DNA from: Lachnospiraceae bacterium
Lineage (GTDB): Bacteria > Bacillota > Clostridia > Lachnospirales > Lachnospiraceae
Reading direction: 5' to 3'
Assembly: GCA_016297945.1 (NCBI GenBank)
Contig: JAEDFR010000014.1
Coordinates: forward strand, 1 to 40,561
DNA length: 40,561 bases
Positions 8,234 to 17,453 of the stretch are shown here, one piece after another (position 1 is the first letter of the stretch; every line of letters starts with the position of its first letter). Position numbers and translations under genes: made by a program. Under the pieces are notes generated by a model, which ran no database searches, was not told the origin of the DNA, and saw only the letters and a list, made by a program, of their open reading frames with translations.

Positions 8234-9256
8234 ATGATGTTAAAAGATGATATTCGAATTAAAAGAGTAATTGTACATATTTTGGATTCTTCTGTCGGTA
8301 TGCCGGTACTATCGGACAGCGAATTGGAATTTGGATCTGACCTTGCTGAGTTTTTGAGAGAGCATATCTATAAAATCGTATCCGGAGATGACTGTAAGAG
8401 CTGTCAGTTTTATAAAGAAGAATCCGAAGTATATAAAATGCTAATCCAATATGATGAAGAATACTTTATTGATATTAGTAAAGATATGGCAAATTATTTA
8501 TATCAGATTATGAACAGCAATATAGATATTCCGCCTGCTGATTTAATGGTAGTGCGATTTGACGCAAAAGACGAATCCTATCTTGCGTTACTCAAGATGA
8601 ATTATAAAGAGTTTTATACACATAGAACACAGTCGGTGGAAGAAAAAAATGAAAACCAGATCATTAAGTATAAATCTATTCTTCCTACGGAAAGCCAGCG
8701 CCTTCAGGAAGCTGCCATTATTCAGTTAAAAGATCTGAATGTCTATGCCATCGAGAAAAAATATGATGTGAACGGAGAAAAGACCAATTACTTTACCTAT
8801 TTGTTTTTGAAATGTTCCGGAAAGCTGTCACCCAAATCCAAGCTTTCCATTGTTAGCCGTGCCGTAGAGAGTGTGCAGAATGGGTATTATGATGAAAGCT
8901 GTCAGTTTGAGGCCAATATGAAAGCTAAAAATATTATCCATGAGGAGTTAGAGGAAAACGGAGGATTTACGGTAGAACATATTGCAGAAAAAATTTTTGA
9001 AGAAAAACCGGATTTAAAGCATGAATTCCAGGAAAAAATGGAAAAATACGATATGGTTCATGAGGAGATTAAACCACAGAGCGAAAAAACGGTCCGCAAA
9101 TACGAGACGCAGGTTTTAAAGACCGATTCCGGTATTGAAATAAAAATACCCATGAAGGAATACAACGATCCTTCCAGCGTGGAATTTATTACCGAAAGCG
9201 ACGGAAGTGTTTCGGTTTTAATCAAAAACATCGGATGCCTGAAGGCAAAAATCTGA
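8234..9256 (+). CDS. Nucleoid-associated protein, NdpA/YejK-like
   Basis: About 340-residue protein resembling the NA37/YejK family of nucleoid-associated proteins, cytoplasmic proteins of poorly defined function. Supporting features are the opening IRIKRVIVHILDSSVG, the internal ILPTESQRLQEAAIIQL, and the C-terminal GIEIKIPMKEYNDPSSVEF followed by SVLIKNIG, the ordering seen in Clostridia members. The start is ambiguous: ATG 8234 or 8237 with a GAGAG site, or an upstream GTG at 8225 with AAGGA eight bases away. It converges on the DUF885 gene, and the gap between them is filled by a giant inverted repeat. It is monocistronic as far as can be seen. Confidence 0.8.
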   Translation: MMLKDDIRIKRVIVHILDSSVGMPVLSDSELEFGSDLAEFLREHIYKIVSGDDCKSCQFYKEESEVYKMLIQYDEEYFIDISKDMANYLYQIMNSNIDIPPADLMVVRFDAKDESYLALLKMNYKEFYTHRTQSVEEKNENQIIKYKSILPTESQRLQEAAIIQLKDLNVYAIEKKYDVNGEKTNYFTYLFLKCSGKLSPKSKLSIVSRAVESVQNGYYDESCQFEANMKAKNIIHEELEENGGFTVEHIAEKIFEEKPDLKHEFQEKMEKYDMVHEEIKPQSEKTVRKYETQVLKTDSGIEIKIPMKEYNDPSSVEFITESDGSVSVLIKNIGCLKAKI

Positions 9257-9280
9257 TATTTTGACCTTTGTTTCTGATTT

Positions 9281-9728
9281 GTATCCCCGCCGCCATGGGA
9301 ACTGCGCATATATTGTACTTTTGACCTTAGTTGCAGACTTATTTCTCTGCCAACGTTTCTCACTTTTTATTATTCGCAACTTTGGGGACATGGCAAGTCG
9401 TCCAAACAGAAAATTATATATCTTTGGCCGCCGGCTTTTACGAGGTTTTGTGACTTTCTTAGCGGCATGGCGAACAAAAAAGGAATGCCCGGTTTCAACT
9501 GTCTGAAGACGAAGTCTGAGTTTTGAAACCGGGCATTTAATAAATACTTTGTGAGCATGCCGCTTAGAAAGTCTAGAAACCGAAGTACGAGGCGGCAAAG
9601 ATATATATTTCTGTAAGGACGACTTGCATCCCGCAAAGATTGCGAAATTTGTGAGAAACGTGGCAGAGCGTCTGCAAAATCGGTCTGCAAGTACAATATA
9701 TGCGCAGTTCCCATGGCGGCGGAGATAC
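9281..9728. repeat. 448-bp imperfect inverted repeat (giant hairpin)
   Basis: The gap between the convergent genes ending at 9256 and 9728 is a long palindrome. The outermost 38 bases (9281-9318) match the reverse complement of 9691-9728 with one mismatch. Complementarity continues inward with small indels through blocks such as CAAGTCGTCC, ACGTTTCTCAC, ATATATCTTT and AGCGGCATG. It ends in a perfect 15-bp GC-rich stem (9484-9498 with 9523-9537) resembling a terminator core. The right arm ends exactly at the first base of the minus-strand gene's stop codon. No ORF in it looks real and no target-site duplication is evident. It may act as a bidirectional terminator, but it is far larger than needed. 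Confidence 0.88.
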
Positions 9729-11542
9729 TATGGGGTTTCTGCCTTGATTGCGTTTTTTAAGGAGAAGAAGTCGACAGGACCGTATTTTAGCAGGGTGGCA
9801 TGGAAAGCCTGATCGTTGTAGCGCTCTCCCCAGACGTCTTTGGCAAGATTTTTGCATTCCAGAATTTTGAGATATCCGCCAAAATATTTGATATATGTTG
9901 CCGGTTCGGTGGCAATATAGTTATAGATATTGGCAATATTCTGTTCGTCCGTTATACCGAGACGATGTAAAAATGGTGCGATATCATCGCATCCGGCCCC
10001 TTCATAATGAATCATAATGTCCAAAATAGAAAAGAGATTTAAACAAATTCGTCTCTGATACATCAAATAATCGTAGTAATATGATGACTGATCGTTTAAA
10101 GCCAGTCTGGCAGCAGCCTGCTTGGCATAATCGTACGAAAGAAACTCTATATAGGTTGCATAGCCTTCTAAATATCCGCCATAACAGGTAATGCCGGATA
10201 GGGAAGGGAGATTGTAAGAAGACAATGCGTGGGCACAAGTGACCGATTGATACAGATGTCCGGGAAAACCTTCGTGAGCCAGGGTTGTAAACAAGGATAC
10301 CCCCTCCGGTGTTTGCGCATGATTAATATATATCACATTGTGAGTAGTATCATCAGCAGGAGGAGTAAAATAGTAGGCGGGATTGGTATAGCTTTCCATC
10401 ATGGAATCGACACTTTTAATTTCATAAGGATAATCATTTATATTCAAAGTACCGAAATCTTCTCCCATCAGCTGCTGTAACATACTGACACACTCTTCGG
10501 GGCTTAAGGAAAGCAGTGGATCGTACTGCTCCTCATTTCCCATGATGTCGATAAAATAGTCGGTATGACTTTGCAATAATGCATTCAGTTCCACATAATC
10601 TGCCTGTAGTTGTCTGCAAAAAGCATTTTTTAATGCTGTTATCGGCAGGTCTTCTCCCAAAACGGAGCAGACCAGAGTCTCATAATACTGTTTTCCGTCC
10701 GGACAGTAACAAAGTCCCTTTGGGGTCGATTTATCTCCTGCTTTCAATAAAGTCAGAGCATCTCCCGTTTTCTGATATGCCGGAAAAACAACGGTTTTAA
10801 TCAGACGTTCGTTTTCGTTTAGATAATAGGCATACTCTTTTTTGGTAATTTTTCGTTTTTTATATAATTCCTTCAACCTTGCTTCAAAGGTTGTCAGATA
10901 GATGTTTTCAGAATCCGGCATATTGCAGAAATCATCGAATGTTTTGATAACACAGTCTGTTGCAAAATCACTCATAAACAATCCGGCAGCTGCTTTTTCC
11001 ATTTCATATTGACACAATCCTTCCAGATATTCGGGAAGCAGAGATAGAATTTGCAGATAGTTTTTTACATCTTCTTCTTTTTCAAACGAATATTCGGTCA
11101 ATAATATTGGCAACTCGTTCTGAATTCCGCTATAGGGGGTAAATGGTTCTTCAAAATAAGAAAAAGAAGATAATTGTATATTGTGTTTTAATGAAAACAT
11201 TAATGAATGACATATTGTTGTTTTGGACAGACTATGAGTACTATGGGAAAAATCCAGATGATACAATGTATCAAAATCTTCTTTGTCTTTTTCTATACAA
11301 AGGGCTGTCTGTGCTTTGTCATATACAGGCAGGCGAATCTCTTTGGAAAGACCGGCTTTGTCCGGATAGCGATAGGTAAAGTGAGCGAGAAGAGAATTTT
11401 CTTCAGACTGGGAAAGCAGGCGGTTTTGTGCAATCTGGCGGAGTGTTCTTATAGGATACTCTACCTTATAAATCATGATACAGGAGAAGCTGCAAACAAT
11501 TGCCAAAAGAATTACCCAAATCAGGGTAGCTTTTTTTTTCAT
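9728..11542 (-). CDS. Membrane-anchored DUF885 protein, putative metallopeptidase
   Basis: 604-residue protein with one N-terminal hydrophobic segment after MKKKATL (about residues 5-22), giving an exported, membrane-anchored topology. The body fits DUF885, whose key motif HEGFPGH (near residue 420) resembles a zinc-peptidase HExxH variant. An acidic residue in the downstream YLEGYATYIEFL region is a candidate third ligand. Peptidase activity is inferred from the family. The start is set at ATG 11542, three codons inside a possible GTG at 11551, with GGTGA as a weak binding site. It is transcribed alone, its 3' end running into the giant inverted repeat. Confidence 0.83.
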   Translation of the reverse strand: MKKKATLIWVILLAIVCSFSCIMIYKVEYPIRTLRQIAQNRLLSQSEENSLLAHFTYRYPDKAGLSKEIRLPVYDKAQTALCIEKDKEDFDTLYHLDFSHSTHSLSKTTICHSLMFSLKHNIQLSSFSYFEEPFTPYSGIQNELPILLTEYSFEKEEDVKNYLQILSLLPEYLEGLCQYEMEKAAAGLFMSDFATDCVIKTFDDFCNMPDSENIYLTTFEARLKELYKKRKITKKEYAYYLNENERLIKTVVFPAYQKTGDALTLLKAGDKSTPKGLCYCPDGKQYYETLVCSVLGEDLPITALKNAFCRQLQADYVELNALLQSHTDYFIDIMGNEEQYDPLLSLSPEECVSMLQQLMGEDFGTLNINDYPYEIKSVDSMMESYTNPAYYFTPPADDTTHNVIYINHAQTPEGVSLFTTLAHEGFPGHLYQSVTCAHALSSYNLPSLSGITCYGGYLEGYATYIEFLSYDYAKQAAARLALNDQSSYYYDYLMYQRRICLNLFSILDIMIHYEGAGCDDIAPFLHRLGITDEQNIANIYNYIATEPATYIKYFGGYLKILECKNLAKDVWGERYNDQAFHATLLKYGPVDFFSLKNAIKAETP

Positions 11543-11653
11543 GGAAATCACCAGAGAGATTGATACATAGTATGTTTATGTCAGACCAGGGAAAAAAATG
11601 CTCCATGAGAGAAAAATAGATGATGAAACCTCGCATGCAAAGCCCGTGTTTAT

Positions 11654-11682
11654 TTGACACAAAAAGCATGATGTGTTAGTCT
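11654..11682 (+). promoter_or_regulatory. Candidate sigma-A promoter for metG
   Basis: TTGACA (11654-11659), 17-base spacer, TAGTCT (11677-11682). It would give a leader of about 125 bases that includes a small AGAAAA/TTTTCT hairpin at 11691-11708. I looked for T-box features, expected of some aminoacyl-tRNA synthetase leaders, and found none. The -10 is a weak match. Confidence 0.4.
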
Positions 11683-11812
11683 GAAACGTGAGAAAATATT
11701 CGTTTTCTACCCATTTCAAAGATAGAAACAACAGTGTCAAAGTCTTGTAAAACTTTTGATGGATTCGGAAGATTATTAGGGAGAAAATGTTACTATAGGA
11801 GGAGTAAAGCTG

Positions 11813-13801
11813 ATGAATAAAGGAAAGTATTATATTACGACAGCAATTGCCTATACATCCGGTAAACCGCATATCGGAAACAGTTATGAAATTGTATTGG
11901 CAGATAGTATTGCCCGTTTTAAAAGAAAAGACGGATATGATGTCTTTTTCCAGACGGGAACGGATGAGCACGGCCAGAAAATCGAATTGAAGGCCGAAGA
12001 AGCAGGGATTACCCCCAAGGAATTTGTCGATCAAGTTGCGGGTCAGATTCGTGATATTTGTGATATGTTAAATACTTCTTATGATAAATTTATCCGTACG
12101 ACGGATGTGCCTCATGAAAAACAGGTACAAAAGATTTTTAAGAGATTGTATGATCAAGGTGACATTTATAAAGGTGCATATGAAGGTCTTTATTGTACTC
12201 CCTGTGAATCGTTTTGGACCGAATCACAGTTGGTAGACGGAAAATGTCCCGACTGCGGACGTGAAGTAAAACCGGCCAAAGAGGAAGCATACTTCTTTAA
12301 AATGAGTAAATATGCGGACCGTTTGATTGAGCATATCAATACCCATCCGGAATTTATCCAGCCCGTAAGTCGTAAAAATGAGATGATGAATAATTTCTTA
12401 TTACCGGGATTACAGGATCTTTGTGTTTCCAGAACCTCTTTCAAATGGGGAATTCCGGTAGATTTCGATGACAGACATGTCGTATATGTATGGCTGGATG
12501 CTTTGACAAACTATATTACAGGTATCGGTTATGATGCAGACGGTAACAGTTCTGAGCAGTATCAGAAATTATGGCCTGCCGATTTACATCTGATCGGAAA
12601 GGATATTATTCGTTTCCATACCATTTACTGGCCGATTTTCTTAATGGCTTTGGATGAGCCTCTTCCGAAGCAGGTATTCGGACATCCCTGGTTGTTGCAG
12701 GGCGACGGAAAAATGAGTAAATCCAAAGGAAATGTTATTTACGCAGAGGATTTGATTGATTTCTTTGGCGTGGATGCTGTCAGATATTTTGTTCTTCATG
12801 AGATGCCGTTTGAGAACGATGGTGTCATTACCTGGGAACTGATGGTGGAAAGACTGAATTCCGATCTGGCAAATACATTGGGAAATCTGGTAAACCGCAC
12901 CATCTCCATGAGCAACAAATATTTTGACGGTGTGATTTCCAACAAAGGCGAAAGTGCCGATGCAGAGCAGAAAGCTTATGATGATGACTTAAAGTCTGTT
13001 GTAACAGACACCTATAAAAGAGTCTTACGTAAGATGGATGATTTGCGGGTTGCGGATGCAATTTCAGAAATTTTCACGACCTTCAAACGCTGCAACAAGT
13101 ATATTGATGAGACGACACCTTGGGTGCTTGCCAAGGATGAGGCAAAAAAAGACAGACTTTCTACGGTTTTATATAATCTGGTGGAAAGTATTGTCATCGG
13201 CGCGTCTTTATTGGAGCCGTTTATGCCCGATACGGCAGCAAAGATTGCAGCACAGTTAAATACTAAGCTTCGTAGCTTTGACGATATTGAAAAATTCGGT
13301 TTGTATCCGGATGGAAATAAAGTGACGGATACTCCCGAAATCCTGTTTGCAAGACTGGATGTCAATGAAGTATTAGAAAAAGCGGAAGCGTTGTTTGCCG
13401 AAAGAAAAGCTGTAGCAGGTATTGTGGATGAACCGGAAGAAAAAACGGAAGATGTGATTGACATCGAAGCAAAACCGGAAATTGCATTTGATGATTTTGG
13501 AAAGATGCAGTTCCAGGTAGGAAAAATCATTTCCTGCGAAGCGGTACCAAAGAGCAAAAAATTGTTGTGCTCCCAGGTACAGGTGGGAAGTCAGGTTAAA
13601 CAGATTGTTTCCGGAATAAAGGCTTATTATTCTCCCGAGGAAATGGTGGGAAAACAGGTTATGGTATTAGTCAATTTAAAACCTGCCAAGCTTGCGGGCG
13701 TATTATCGGAAGGAATGCTTTTATGTGCAGAAGATGCAGAGGGTAATCTTGCATTGGTGACGCCCGAAAAGCCTATGCCTGCCGGCGCCGAAATCTGTTG
13801 A
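11813..13801 (+). CDS. metG: Methionyl-tRNA synthetase
   Basis: 662-residue class I synthetase that charges tRNA-Met. The HIGH signature is present as HIGNSYEIV near the N-terminus and KMSKS near residue 300 (DGKMSKSKGN). A zinc knuckle is formed by CTPCESFW and CPDCGREV. After the anticodon-binding domain comes an acidic linker, then a C-terminal EMAP/Trbp111-type tRNA-binding domain (FGKMQFQVGKI onward), giving the long homodimeric form. ATG 11813 is preceded by AGGAGG. The stop overlaps the upstream in-frame extension of the next gene, so that hydrolase is probably co-transcribed. Confidence 0.97.
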   Translation: MNKGKYYITTAIAYTSGKPHIGNSYEIVLADSIARFKRKDGYDVFFQTGTDEHGQKIELKAEEAGITPKEFVDQVAGQIRDICDMLNTSYDKFIRTTDVPHEKQVQKIFKRLYDQGDIYKGAYEGLYCTPCESFWTESQLVDGKCPDCGREVKPAKEEAYFFKMSKYADRLIEHINTHPEFIQPVSRKNEMMNNFLLPGLQDLCVSRTSFKWGIPVDFDDRHVVYVWLDALTNYITGIGYDADGNSSEQYQKLWPADLHLIGKDIIRFHTIYWPIFLMALDEPLPKQVFGHPWLLQGDGKMSKSKGNVIYAEDLIDFFGVDAVRYFVLHEMPFENDGVITWELMVERLNSDLANTLGNLVNRTISMSNKYFDGVISNKGESADAEQKAYDDDLKSVVTDTYKRVLRKMDDLRVADAISEIFTTFKRCNKYIDETTPWVLAKDEAKKDRLSTVLYNLVESIVIGASLLEPFMPDTAAKIAAQLNTKLRSFDDIEKFGLYPDGNKVTDTPEILFARLDVNEVLEKAEALFAERKAVAGIVDEPEEKTEDVIDIEAKPEIAFDDFGKMQFQVGKIISCEAVPKSKKLLCSQVQVGSQVKQIVSGIKAYYSPEEMVGKQVMVLVNLKPAKLAGVLSEGMLLCAEDAEGNLALVTPEKPMPAGAEIC

Positions 13802-13827
13802 TGAAAAGACCTTTTGAAAGGATTGTT

Positions 13828-14757
13828 ATGGTAAATAAAACCACACTTTCATTTCCGTCAAAAGACGGAATTCATACTATTTATGCAACAAAATGGCAAT
13901 CGGATGATATTTCTCCGATTGCCATATTACAACTTATCCATGGGATGGCTGAGCACATCGGACGATATGATGAATTTGCATGCCACATGGCACAAAAAGG
14001 TTATATCGTAGTGGGAGATGATCATCTGGGGCACGGCAGAAGTGCAAAAGAATACGGTGATTATGGCTATTTTTGTGAAAAAAAAGCAGCTTCCGTTTTG
14101 GTTATGGATGAACACAGGCTAAAGGAAGTCATGCAGAAAAAAGAAAAAGAACTGCCTTATTTTATGCTTGGACACAGTATGGGATCTTTGATTTTACGAA
14201 ATTATCTGATCCAATACGGACAAGAGATTGACGGTGCCATTCTTTGCGGAACACCAAATAATGGTTCTGTTAAGGTAGGAATGGCAAGAATAATTTCCGG
14301 ATTGTTGAAATTATGCGGAAAAAACCGGGAAAAAAGTGCTTTCTTGGATCGTCTGGTTTTTGGCTCTTATAATAAGCGCACGGAAAAAAGAACCTGTTTC
14401 GACTGGATCAACATCGATGAAAAAGTAGTTGATGAATATATGAATGATCCGCAGTGCGGATTTTTGTTCACCGTCAATGGATTTGATACGATGTTTCAAT
14501 TGTCGGCCAATGTAAATAAAATGTCTCTTTTGAAACGAATTCCCAAGGATTTACCAATTTTACTGATAGCAGGAAAGGAAGATCCTGTGGGCAATTACGG
14601 TAAGGGAGTGGCGCATGTATACAGGCAGTACCGGCAGTTGGGAATTGCAGGAGCAGAATTAAAATTATATGATAATGCGCGCCATGAAATTCTGTTTGAG
14701 CCGGAAAAAGACATTGTTTTTGCAGACATTTGTAATTGGTTGCAAAAATATATATAA
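13828..14757 (+). CDS. Alpha/beta hydrolase, lysophospholipase or monoacylglycerol lipase type
   Basis: 309-residue serine hydrolase of the Hydrolase_4 type. The nucleophile elbow is GHSMGS (LGHSMGSLIL), preceded by the oxyanion-region motif QLIHGMAEHIGRYDEFA. The acid is probably the aspartate in AGKEDPVG and the histidine that in YDNARHEIL, completing a Ser-Asp-His triad. Esterase or lipase action on glycerides or lysophospholipids is inferred. The frame is open back to 13798, but ATG 13828 has AAAGGA five bases upstream and gives the family's normal N-terminus. It lies directly behind metG, a link with no obvious functional meaning. Confidence 0.86.
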   Translation: MVNKTTLSFPSKDGIHTIYATKWQSDDISPIAILQLIHGMAEHIGRYDEFACHMAQKGYIVVGDDHLGHGRSAKEYGDYGYFCEKKAASVLVMDEHRLKEVMQKKEKELPYFMLGHSMGSLILRNYLIQYGQEIDGAILCGTPNNGSVKVGMARIISGLLKLCGKNREKSAFLDRLVFGSYNKRTEKRTCFDWINIDEKVVDEYMNDPQCGFLFTVNGFDTMFQLSANVNKMSLLKRIPKDLPILLIAGKEDPVGNYGKGVAHVYRQYRQLGIAGAELKLYDNARHEILFEPEKDIVFADICNWLQKYI

Positions 14758-14790
14758 TCATGTGAGTGGCAAAATTATTTTTGTTACGTG

Positions 14791-14818
14791 TTGATGAAAT
14801 TCGGTTATGAGGGATAAT
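14791..14818 (+). promoter_or_regulatory. Candidate promoter for the DUF1002 gene
   Basis: TTGATG (14791-14796), 16-base spacer, GATAAT (14813-14818), 29 bases before the start codon. Good -10 and fair -35 in the 90-base gap after the hydrolase gene. Confidence 0.4.
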
Positions 14819-14847
14819 TTTACAATACTTTTTAGGAGGAATGTTTT

Positions 14848-15732
14848 ATGAAAAAATTGTTTCGCTACCTGTTGGGTACATTGCTTTGTACATTATTATG
14901 GGGTATGACTGTATGTGCCAAAGGAACAGATAAGGGTGTTATTGCTTTGGGAGCAGATCTTTCGGCAGAACAGAAAGCAACCGTTTTGTCCATGATGGGT
15001 GTTTCAGAGGAAGAGCTTTCCAATTATACGGTTATTACAATCACGAATCAGGATGAACACAAATATCTGGATTCCTATGTGGATCCTTCTGTGATTGGCA
15101 CCAGAGCATTGTCAAGCGTTATGGTGACACCGGCAGAAGAAGGACACGGAGTTGTGGTCGCTACACAAAATATCAATTACTGTACAACCGGTATGTATCG
15201 CAATGCTTTATTGACTGCAGGAGTGGAAAATGCGGATATTATGGTAGTCGGTCCTACACAAATTTCGGGAACAGCCGGATTAATTGGTGCCATAAAAGCA
15301 TATGAGCAGGTATCAGGTGAACCTGTTTCAGACGAGGTTTTGGATACTGCCATGAATGAGTTAATTACAACCGGAGAGCTGGTAACAAAAAGTGCCAGTG
15401 ATGAGGAAGTGGAAGCTTTGATTGCATATATCAAAGCGAAACTCGCTGCAGGAGAATTGGAAAACGAAGATGATATCCGCAAGGCAATCAATGAAGGGGA
15501 AGAAAAGTTTGGTGTTGCCCTTGAGGATAGTGAAGAACAGCAGATTGTAGATTTTATGTTAAAAATCAAAAAATTGGGACTGGATCCGAATATGCTTCTG
15601 GATCAGGCGGCGGACTTGTATGATAAGTTTGGAGATGAGCTATTAAATAAAGCAACAGAAGAGGACTTTTTCTCCGGGTTGGATAAGATTATGGATTCGA
15701 TTGCCGGATTTTTCAAAGGGCTTTTCCAGTAA
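14848..15732 (+). CDS. Secreted DUF1002 protein
   Basis: 294-residue protein with a clear signal peptide: a positive N-terminus (MKKLFRY), a hydrophobic core (LLGTLLCTLLWGM) and probable cleavage after VCA at about residue 24. The remainder fits DUF1002, an extracytoplasmic Firmicutes family of unknown function, with the region VVVATQNINYCTTGMYRNAL and repeated acidic helical segments in the second half. No catalytic motif is seen. The ATG follows an AGGAGG site. It is probably monocistronic, with its own promoter upstream and a 214-base gap after it. Confidence 0.83.
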   Translation: MKKLFRYLLGTLLCTLLWGMTVCAKGTDKGVIALGADLSAEQKATVLSMMGVSEEELSNYTVITITNQDEHKYLDSYVDPSVIGTRALSSVMVTPAEEGHGVVVATQNINYCTTGMYRNALLTAGVENADIMVVGPTQISGTAGLIGAIKAYEQVSGEPVSDEVLDTAMNELITTGELVTKSASDEEVEALIAYIKAKLAAGELENEDDIRKAINEGEEKFGVALEDSEEQQIVDFMLKIKKLGLDPNMLLDQAADLYDKFGDELLNKATEEDFFSGLDKIMDSIAGFFKGLFQ

Positions 15733-15796
15733 AAATAATTCCCTGTAAAAGCCGGCGGACTGCTCATTTGTGTAAGCATGTTCGCAAATTATACTT

Positions 15797-15824
15797 TTGA
15801 CACTTACATCGCAGAATATAAAAA
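15797..15824 (+). promoter_or_regulatory. Candidate promoter for the D-lactate dehydrogenase gene
   Basis: Consensus TTGACA (15797-15802), 16-base spacer, TAAAAA (15819-15824). The leader of about 120 bases contains an inverted repeat with 9-bp arms, TATTTTCAC at 15865-15873 and GTGAAAATA at 15905-15913. No canonical Rex site was recognised. Confidence 0.4.
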
Positions 15825-15946
15825 GTAAAATGTGAGAATAATCATAGTTAGTATATTGGTATCCTATTTTCACGATATAGACAACACGTCGAAGTTTCCT
15901 GTTTGTGAAAATATGGTGTCTGTTCAAAATAGAAAGGATGATAACT

Positions 15947-16924
15947 ATGAAAATTGCATTTTACGGAACAAAACCATACGATCGGGCCGAATTTGAACCT
16001 ATGGCAAAAGAGTATGGTTTTTTGATTCATTTTATTGACGTACCATGTAACCCGGAAACCGTGTTTATGGCGAAGGGCTATGATGCCATATGTATTTTTG
16101 TAAATGACCATGTGGATGCCGCTATGATTGAGCAATTATATGAAATGAAAATAAAGGCAATTTTATTGCGCAGTGCGGGATTTAACCATGTCGACATCAA
16201 AGCTGCAAAAGATAAAATTCCGGTATTACGTGTGCCCGGTTATTCTCCGGAGGCAGTGGCGGAATACGCGATGGGGCTTTTGTTGTCCGTAAATCGATGC
16301 ATTCATAAAGCATTTTACCGGACAAGGGATTTTAATATGAATATAAATGGTTTTATGGGTACCGATTTGTTTCATAAAACAGCCGGAGTCATCGGAACGG
16401 GGAAAATCGGACAGGCAATGATTCGGATTTTGAAAGGATTTGGTATGGATGTCTTGGCGTATGATCCATATCCGAATGATAAGCTGCCGGTTGAGTATGT
16501 GCCGTTGGATGAGTTATTTGCACAATCAGATGTGATTTCTCTGCATTGCCCCTTGACAAAAGATACAAAACACTTGATTAATAAGCATAGCATCGAAAGG
16601 ATGAAGGATGGGGTTTATTTAGTGAATACTTCCAGAGGTTCCCTGATTGATTCGGAAGCGTTGATTGAAGGTCTGATTGCCGGAAAATTCGGTGGTGTCG
16701 GATTGGACGTCTATGAAGAAGAGGAAGGTATTTTTTATGAAGATTGTTCTACAAATATTGTTCTGGATGAGGTTCTGGCAAGATTAATGACCTTCCCCAA
16801 TGTATTAATCACTTCTCATATGGGATTTTTTACAAAAGAAGCTATGGACGCAATAGCGTTACAGACATTGGAAAATGCGTATGCAATAGAAAATGATTTG
16901 CCGTTGACAAATAAAGTGGTATAA
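15947..16924 (+). CDS. ldhA: D-lactate dehydrogenase (2-hydroxyacid dehydrogenase family)
   Basis: 325-residue NAD-dependent enzyme, most like fermentative D-lactate dehydrogenase (pyruvate + NADH to D-lactate). The N-terminus KIAFYGTKPYDRAEF is typical. The Rossmann motif appears as GVIGTGKIGQA. The catalytic residues are the Arg in NTSRGSLID, the Glu in GLDVYEEEEG and the His in SHMGFFTKEA. The frame opens at 15905, but ATG 15947 has AAAGGA eight bases upstream and matches the family start. Related 2-hydroxyacid dehydrogenases with other substrates cannot be fully excluded. It is followed after 38 bases by a GNAT acetyltransferase. Confidence 0.9.
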   Translation: MKIAFYGTKPYDRAEFEPMAKEYGFLIHFIDVPCNPETVFMAKGYDAICIFVNDHVDAAMIEQLYEMKIKAILLRSAGFNHVDIKAAKDKIPVLRVPGYSPEAVAEYAMGLLLSVNRCIHKAFYRTRDFNMNINGFMGTDLFHKTAGVIGTGKIGQAMIRILKGFGMDVLAYDPYPNDKLPVEYVPLDELFAQSDVISLHCPLTKDTKHLINKHSIERMKDGVYLVNTSRGSLIDSEALIEGLIAGKFGGVGLDVYEEEEGIFYEDCSTNIVLDEVLARLMTFPNVLITSHMGFFTKEAMDAIALQTLENAYAIENDLPLTNKVV

Positions 16925-16962
16925 TAAAAAATAATAGGCATTTTTTGCATACAGAGGATAAC

Positions 16963-17439
16963 ATGGATATCGGAAGTCAAAGTGTTGAGGTAAGACCGAT
17001 TGAAAATAATGAATGGGAAGATGCAATGGGACTGGCATGGAGGACGTTCCTGAAATTTGAGGGAGATGTGTATTCTTCTGAGGGAATACAAAATTTCAGG
17101 GATTTCATTACAGATCAGACTCTTCGTCGTATGTTTTTAACCGGAGAATATAAAGTATACGGAGCATTTTACAGAGGGCAGCTAATTGGTGTAGCTTCTC
17201 TACGCGACAAAGAACATGTGTCTTTATTGTTTGTTGATGAAAATTATCATAAAAACGGAATTGGCCGAAAACTTTTAGAGACTTTGAAAGATTTCGAAAA
17301 AAGTATTGGAGGATACCGACTGACTGTTCATTCTTCGCCTTATGCAGTGGATTTTTATCATAAAGTCGGTTTTGTTGATACAAATCTTCAACAGTTAAAA
17401 GATGGGATTAGTTTTACTCCCATGTCCTGGATTTTTTAA
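16963..17439 (+). CDS. GNAT-family N-acetyltransferase
   Basis: 158-residue acetyl-CoA-dependent acetyltransferase. Motif A, which binds the CoA pyrophosphate, is VDENYHKNGIGRKLLE; the C-terminal motif B region is AVDFYHKVGFVDT. The acceptor cannot be predicted. ATG 16963 was chosen over an in-frame TTG at 16945 because GAGG lies just upstream. It is separated from the HD-GYP gene by 14 bases, suggesting co-transcription. Confidence 0.85.
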   Translation: MDIGSQSVEVRPIENNEWEDAMGLAWRTFLKFEGDVYSSEGIQNFRDFITDQTLRRMFLTGEYKVYGAFYRGQLIGVASLRDKEHVSLLFVDENYHKNGIGRKLLETLKDFEKSIGGYRLTVHSSPYAVDFYHKVGFVDTNLQQLKDGISFTPMSWIF

Positions 17440-17453
17440 CCGGAGGAAATGGT

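Noticed and set aside
9261..9714. Several open frames of 81-126 codons on both strands inside the 448-bp palindrome
   Set aside because: They are mutually overlapping, low in credible domain content, lack ribosome binding sites and mirror each other because the arms are complementary.
9281..9728. Insertion sequence or phage attachment site
   Set aside because: No transposase, integrase or target duplication is visible in or next to the palindrome, so I call it only a repeat.
11552..11812. T-box riboswitch in the metG leader
   Set aside because: No specifier-loop architecture, antiterminator T-box sequence or terminator was found; only small hairpins.
15905..15946. Longer N-terminus for D-lactate dehydrogenase
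   Set aside because: It overlaps the leader hairpin and lacks a binding site; ATG 15947 has one at ideal spacing.
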